Origin: Mnemiopsis leidyi
Taxonomy: Eukaryota > Ctenophora > Tentaculata > Lobata > Bolinopsidae
DNA: 64,000 nucleotides
Direction of reading: 5' to 3'
NCBI GenBank assembly: GCA_000226015.1
Contig: JH157226.1
Location: forward strand, 56,430 to 120,429
In this document: positions 22,138 through 64,000 of the stretch, in pieces
Position numbering within the stretch: the stretch's first letter is position 1
How the letters are laid out: every line of letters starts with the position of its first letter
Notes under the pieces: generated by a model
What the model was told of the DNA's origin: nothing
Database searches by the model: none
Seen by the model: only the letters and a program-made list of their open reading frames with translations
Made by a program: the position numbers and the translations under genes

Positions 22138-22779
22138 ATGTCTGAATTGGACTATGATGAGGAAGTTGATGCCGAGGAAGAAGATGAAGAAGAAGTAGCT
22201 GATGAAGGTGGAGATGATGAAGAGGAGGATGATGAAGAAGATGAAGATGAGGATGAGGATGATGGTAACTTGCAATGCATGCACAACTTTTTGAATTTAC
22301 AATTCACATGTTAAAAAACAAATGCACTTCTTAGTTGTTTTACACCAAGTGAGTTTAAAAATGATAAAAAATTAAAACAATAATATTCAAAAGAGTTTTT
22401 ATTCTATTTATTCTTATTTTCAGAAGAGGAATTAGTTGATCCCCTGGTCACAGAGAGAGAGCGGTGTGTCAACTCCTTTGACTGCCATGGTTTTAGACAT
22501 GCATTTGAAGCATGTCAATCTAGGGTAAATGATGAAGGTGTTAAAGAGAACTGTACTCCAGAGTTCTTTGATCTGTTGGAATGCAGGGACAAATGTGTAA
22601 GTTATAACTTTCATGATTTCAATGTCTTTTAATAATCACTCATATGTTTAAACCTTACCTTCCTCTAGAGCAATTGTAGAACACAGTGCTAGCTCCCCAA
22701 TAAAATTGATCTGATTTTGTTAAGTTTCTTAACATTGCAGGTTGCACATGGTGATCTCTTCAAGACTTTGCTGAAATAA
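22138..22779 (+). CDS. UQCRH: Cytochrome bc1 complex hinge protein (subunit 6/8)
   Basis: Three exons, 22138-22264, 22424-22596 and 22741-22779, give 112 residues. Exon 1 encodes a long acidic run (EEDEEEVADEGGDDEEEDDE and more). Exons 2-3 encode the hinge domain: EEELVDPLVTERERC, then the twin CX9C pattern CHGFRHAFEAC and CTPEFFDLLEC, and the end CVAHGDLFKTLLK. The protein sits on the intermembrane-space face of complex III and helps cytochrome c dock on cytochrome c1. CX9C proteins are imported by the Mia40 pathway and carry disulphides. The mature family is usually 80-90 residues, and the extra length here is the acidic N-terminus. It lies 496 bases upstream of SMG1 on the same strand. Confidence 0.95.
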
Positions 22780-23275
22780 AATGCTCTTGGTATTACATCT
22801 GTACTACCCTTCACTGTACCTCATGATACTGTAAAAGACACTCAAAGCAATTTGTATGCTTAAAATGTTGCTGGATAGGCATTGTACATATTGCACTGGG
22901 AATTGGAAGTATCGTTTGATTTTAAGGAATTTTTCTGTTTTGGTCCTATGAATTGGGACTTAGGTTTGATCTCAATGTACAATCTTGGAACCCTAGATAG
23001 CTTGGTCTCGACCTTGTATACACAAAGAATGTGTATCTTGTTGTGGCTCTAATTTATTGAATTGCTTTAGATTGTGTTTTGTATCATGTATTTAAACATC
23101 CTATATCACATGACATAAAGTCCCACTGCAATTGTGTCATTTTTCTATTTCTGAACTGGAATTAACCCATTTGAAATTTACATATTAAACCTTTGGACTG
23201 TCAATATAGATTCTTTAATCAAAACTGCATTCCATTATATAACCTCACAACAGTACAGTACACAGTAATGTCTGT
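22780..23275. other. UQCRH 3' flank and SMG1 5' flank
   Basis: This short spacer must hold the UQCRH 3' UTR and the SMG1 promoter and leader. A very short upstream ORF is visible at 23268-23279, ATG TCT GTA TGA, whose stop overlaps the SMG1 start as ATGA. No poly(A) site can be assigned with certainty. Confidence 0.6.
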
Positions 23276-58946
<35,671 letters not shown>

Positions 58947-61900
58947 GGAATCTTATCTGGACATTAACAGTCCGTCTTCTAACGTGAGTAGTTGTTCACT
59001 GCTTTGACATCGTGTAAAAATCATTTCGTTAGAGCAGATACGAGGAATAAATTGCAGATTCCTTGTTAGGTACGTATTATGGCTTTCTCATTAAACTGCT
59101 TGGACTACATGATTGTGGATATTTTAAGCAAATTGCTGAACCACTTCAGATTTACAACAAGAGAGATCAACATGGAGTCCAACTGTAGGAATGATTCCTC
59201 CCTGACGCCTTGTCAGTCTGATAACGTCACGTGATCGTGATGACGTCACGTGAGAGATCACGTAGCAGGGATCCTTGCTGGTTTGAAGGTACCAGCTAAT
59301 ATTGACGGAGCTTAAACACCGCGCGCTCCCGCGTGTCTTCAAGACTCGCAGAGAAAGAAGTCTGCGAGAGATGTAAATAAGTAATGAGTAGTCTTGCGGG
59401 TATAACGTGACTATGAAATAAGTGATGTCACGCTAATCTGGCGTGACGTCACGTGTCTTCGATATGGTCACGTCTTAGCCCGCCAAATGAGTGAGAATAG
59501 TGTGAACGTATAATGACTATATCTACAAAGATCGAAGTATTTTTAATCTTAAGTACAGAAGTAAAGAGCTCAAAGACTCGACCCAGTGCGTTATGTATAA
59601 TTGTGTTGTAGACGTGATTTTGGTGATGCATGTAAAGTTGCTAAGGCGGCTGCTGAACACGTTGTTATCGTTTTGTCACGCTATAAAATATCACGCGTTG
59701 TGTTGTAATATCACGCGTTGTGTTGTAATATCACGCGTTGCGTTTTAGGAGTGTTATTGACTGTGCACGTGGAGCTGTGATTGTCTGCGGCTGTGTTAAA
59801 ATATCAAAAAGCATTTGTTAAATTTTGTTAGGGTTCGCCGGAGACACGCGATGATTCATGACAATAATTTAATCTGCCTAGTGCCTACATCATCCTTTTT
59901 TAATGTTCACACTTCGCGGCCTTTCCTAACCTCTTATCATGGTTTTTGCATGATAATTTTTGATCTTGATCTTTTGATCCTTTAATTGAAAAAAATTCCA
60001 TCGATTAACTCATTATTTGAGCTCCTGTATTGCAGTTAGAGATTTTAGTGGCATCGAAAAAGTTTAAAAACCTCTTCCATATGATCAGCCGTCTGTTCTT
60101 AAAATTACTGTTTTGAATATTGACTTTGAAGAGCTTACTTCTAACTTTACCATCTAATCACTGCAAGTACCGATGCAAACTTATGTACTGTGGTTAAATA
60201 CATTATATTTGTCAACACGATACTTATTAACACCTAAAAAGCTCTTCAAAGTACATTTAGAGTCGTAGAGGCCTTAAGTCAGTTTCCTATAAAAGAGTTA
60301 TGGTGATAACGGTTAATCAAATCAGTTTCCTATACTTAGTGTTATCAGTAGTCAATGACTTAACACGGTTTATGGTGATAACGCCATAACGGTTCATCAA
60401 ATCAGTTTGCTATACTTAGCGTTATGGTGATAACAATTTCATCCTGGCCCTGATAGTAGAATTACAAATATAATTTCAAAAAAATCCTCTCAGACAGTAA
60501 AGATGTAAACACGATGTTCCTTATAAAATTTGGACTTAAAAGTTAAAGAACTAAGTGAACCTTGGCACTGAATCATGAACTGAACTATCACTATCAGGCA
60601 AAAATGAGGAAACAGTCTTTCGGCTCCTGTAATAGTTTTTTGTTACTCAGGTTACCAGTAACAGGTTACTCAGGTTACCAGTAACAGGTTACTCAGGTAA
60701 CCAGTAACAGGTTACTCAGGTAACCAGTAACAGGTTACTCAGGTAACCAGTAACAGGTTACTCAGGTAACCAGTAACTGGTAACCAGTAACAGGTTACTC
60801 AGGTTACCAGTAACAGGTTACCTCAGTAACAACATCCACCAGACTGCTAGCTACTGAAATTATTCCGATTGTCCGATTAGTTTATTCAATAGAAACAAGT
60901 TTTGGGTTTTGGTCAATTTATTTATTCAATAGAAATATTATCTTTTTGAAGAGAGAATTAGCTGCAAAATTAGCTGATTAAATTATTGTGTTGCCTCGTC
61001 TATTTAAGATCTCTGAAAGTCTTTCATCGTGGGACGATTATTAGAAAAATATTCTAAGAGAACGTACACCTTATTAAACTTTTTATCTGTTGACAGTGCT
61101 ATCCCCATATATTATTTATATTCGAGAAGTGCGCGGCTAAGTCCTACCTCTTACGAATAGTAATACGCGGCATGACGATTTTTAAATGCAACACGACGCA
61201 GCGTATTGTGTGCGCTGTACGCCACAATTTTATTTCTATTGCTTATCCAGCTGCACGCCGTGTATTTTTCAAATATTATGTTGGGACAGCGGGGATAGTA
61301 CAAGCACAGTCTTTGAAATGAAAACTACGGTCCTGGTCGGTATTACTATTAGTATCATTGTGGATAGTCTAAAATTGTTTGTATCTCAATCTTTGACTTT
61401 ATTACCTGAGCGCGAGCATTTTTTACTCCTCGGTCTTCCCAAGTAGTACTATTCTTTTGTTTTTTGTCTGTCAACGTGTGCGATACTGTGACTATCTGGT
61501 TTCTCTTGTAATTGCTAGCAGCTGATTTTATGGGTGTATATTTTGTGTTAAATTTACTATCGGAAAATCGTTTAAAAAAGTGAAAAGACTAAAACTAAAA
61601 GCGGTATTGGTGTTCCACTTCAGGAACAATGAATTATGTCAATGTGTGCATGTCTAACTTTAAAACATAAAAAAGCGGGAAGTATTTGAAAAGATTTTAT
61701 ATTCACAGAAAAATGATGCTGGACGAATACAAATGACTTCAAATCTTTGTTTTCTACATTTATACAGATTTTCTGAAAATTCGTTGAGTGATACTGATAT
61801 CATTATCCTTTCCCGAGGGAAGAAGAAGCATAAAAAATAACAAGATAGAAAATATATTATAAAGTTAAATATAGAAAGGTAAAAGCTATTCCTATTCATC

Positions 61901-62269
61901 AATGTATGATCATTAAAAATGAATATTTATATAGATAAGGATTTTTGTCACATCACCATGGGCATGATAGCCATCACTGTCCGAATACAAATATTTTTTG
62001 TCTAGAAAATATAATTATTCATTGATTTATAGAAATAGTGTTAATGTTATGTCAATTGAAATTGTAAACTTAGTCTTCCGTTTTATCTTGATTTCCCGCC
62101 AAGATTTCTGCTTTTATTGTTCCCGTCGAAGCTGCGCCTGGCATCATGTTCAGGAGAGCATCATGTTCAGGATAGCATCAACTTCAAGTGCGCAGCTAAC
62201 AACTTGTTAACTGACAGTGGCACTGACAACAACTACAGCTACAAGTAAAAGGATCGGACCTAAAAGAAA
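58947..62269. repeat. SMG1 3' flank and intergenic, with tandem repeats
   Basis: No gene is recognised. Small arrays are present: three copies of atcacgcgttgtgttgtaat at about 59690-59748, two copies of a roughly 90-base unit with ggtgataacg and aatcagtttcctatacttag at 60300-60430, and about eight units of caggttactcaggtaaccag at 60640-60835. The rest is AT-rich with chance frames. Confidence 0.7.
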
Positions 62270-63245
62270 TTTAGAATGAGAGTTCGAATGAGGGTCGGAC
62301 AATGTCAGACAACAGCAGCGAAGCTAGCCTCCCGTCATATTTATTCTGATTTCGCTTCGAATGAAGGTCGGACAAAGTCAGACAAAATGACTAGATTATA
62401 TCCGTCGTTGCCTTGCGTTGCGGCCCATTTTCAACGGGGCGGCAGCAGGTCAGACAACGTCTGACAAATCCGTCGCTATCGTTCAGCTTTAGCTGCGTGT
62501 TAACGGGCGATGCGCCGCGTGTCTAGAATTTCTTTGAAACGTCGCCAGGCCAGAAATTGCTTGACGAGATTATATCCGTCTAACGTTCTATGTTCTAACG
62601 AAACTCGTTCAGCTTTAGCTGCGTGAGTCGGGTATCACCGCGACAAGAAATTGCTACAAGTCACAACGTGAGACAAGCCAGAAATACGTAAAAGCGCGTG
62701 ATGGCCGCGACAGTAGGTTATCAACCTACAAGATTTTGTCCGACCCTCATTCGAAGCGAATTTAAAATGTTCATGTCGGAACACGGAAGGGTGCGCGCTG
62801 CCGTACAAGACACAAAAGCATTAGCAAGACATAAATTCTACTTCTAGCGTTCTACTTCTACGTTGTACGTCTAACGGAACGGTGCCACATGCTGTTGCTA
62901 CACAGACACTGTACACGTTGCATAGCCCTGCTGCCGCGAAGCGGCATCCTCCGGCGTGCGAGACAAAGATGCTGCATTCTCACCAAAAAGCAGTAAATTG
63001 CTGCGAGTGCGCTTGTCGCGGTGATACCCGACTTGCAGCTTGCTGCTCTCCTGGCGAGGCGTTCCGTTTGTACAGCAGCGCGCACCCTCCCGTCATTTTA
63101 CTATCCGTCATTCTACGCTTCGAATGAGGGTCGGACAAAGTCAGACAACGTTTCGTTAGACGGATATCATCTCGTCAACGAGAGCGCGCGTGAGTCTTAC
63201 TGCTTACGATGCGGCAGCAGGCCTGACACCGTCAGGCAAGTATAA
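62270..63245 (-). mobile_element. Cluster of MITE-like repeats related to 17540-18200
   Basis: At least four copies of the end-like word cattcgaagcgaa with the neighbouring tccgac and tctgac, in both orientations (62283-62310, 62351-62382, 62734-62760, 63116-63146). The body blocks of 17540-18200 appear inverted at 62505-62557 and 62696-62730. Palindromes cagacaacgtctg (about 62450) and cctgacaccgtcagg (about 63222) match the end palindrome of the other copy. A TGCCGC-GAA-GCGGCA hairpin lies at 62932-62946. It looks like several insertions nested in one another. No transposase is visible. Confidence 0.5.
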
Positions 63246-64000
63246 CAAGTATAAGTAACTGTCGCACGATGGAGATCAAAATTGTAAATTGTAAAACAAA
63301 TCAAAGACAATTCTCGGTTTTACCATTTAAAGGATTTGATACGATACCTGGTTCATACTTTATTCCAACAACATGACACACAACAATCATAATTTACAAT
63401 GGAATGTAGTCACGAACTTCCATGCGAAAGAATTGGTAAAATTAAAGCAGAAAGTTATGCAGGTTATAATTTACCACGGGCCTTGTTTACATATAATCTT
63501 CTTCTTAAGTGCTGCGATGGAAAATATATATCGTGCGAAAGTGTAAAATGGTACGAGAGCTTAAAAATAACATTAAGTTTAAAGCTAAATTCTTTGGTTA
63601 ATCCCCTAAAGGAATCAATGCTATGCCCCAGGCATGACATACCTAGTTGGTTTCATTTAAGCATTTTGAATTTGAGCAAAAGATTAATAATACTATCAAA
63701 TGGGTAAATGTAATAACTTAATCTAAACATTTTAAAAATTTAAACGATAAAAAACTTGGTGTACCAGAGTTTAATTGCATAAAACTTAATGGAAACGAGT
63801 TGATACTCAAAGTTTAGATGAGGTAATCAAAACAGATGCAGATAAACCTGCCGCAGGCCAGAAGCCAACAAAAGAGGAATTTTTCTTAATCTCAATGCTA
63901 TTGTTTTTGGAAGAGGGAGAAGAACTAAAATCAACTGATTACATTTATAGCGGGAACTTGATTGATATAGTTGAAACCCCAATAGGTACCACAAAGTGCG
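63246..64000 (+). other. Right edge, open frames of unknown nature
   Basis: A 102-codon frame at 63399-63707 (MECSHELPCERIGKIKAESY at the start) has five cysteines but no motif I know. From about 63785 another frame is open to the end of the window and encodes QKPTKEEFFLISMLLFLEEG and then STDYIYSGNLIDIVETPIG. It could be an exon or part of an element that continues beyond the window. No family is assigned. Confidence 0.25.

Overview
This is animal nuclear DNA. Genes are split by short GT-AG introns, and the proteins recognised are animal families: an SMG1 kinase, a Rab of the Rab5/22/31 group, the complex III hinge protein UQCRH, a rhodopsin-class GPCR and a GPI-anchored Ly6/uPAR protein. 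Base composition, abundant tandem repeats, SINE and LINE fragments and apparently high heterozygosity suggest a non-vertebrate, perhaps marine, animal. I cannot name the phylum.

Layout. 1-7.2 kb: a tandem family of intronless SAM-dependent methyltransferases, with one broken 3' part at the left edge and two intact copies. 7.2-10.9 kb: no gene, old repeats. 10.9-15.8 kb: a seven-exon Rab GTPase on the minus strand. 15.8-22.1 kb: a small PHD-finger ORF, LINE remnants, two tRNA-derived SINEs and dispersed repeats, one with a strong terminal hairpin. 22.1-22.8 kb: UQCRH in three exons. 23.3-58.9 kb: a complete SMG1 gene of 72 exons whose phases all fit, giving a 3,548-residue reading frame that ends in a canonical FATC tail. 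59-64 kb: no recognised gene, repeats, and an open frame running off the right edge.

Two genes are nested in SMG1 introns on the opposite strand: a two-exon Ly6-like protein (39.8-40.4 kb) and an intronless GPCR (52.1-53.5 kb). The largest SMG1 intron (48,991-54,272) also holds a small secreted/membrane ORF and a LINE ORF1-like fragment. A block of four SMG1 exons occurs twice around an N gap. Its phase does not permit both copies to be used, so it is most likely two haplotypes placed in series.

The most striking pattern is that tandem duplications repeatedly straddle splice sites. I found seven cases in two genes, with units of 29-68 bp and 2-9 copies. In SMG1 exon 17 the unit is 39 bp and in frame, so eight consecutive acceptors could yield proteins differing by 13-residue steps. 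Three other SMG1 introns end in related arrays built on the palindrome TGACGTCA. Two copies of a dispersed repeat carry a 16-bp hairpin in which six base pairs differ with pairing kept in both.
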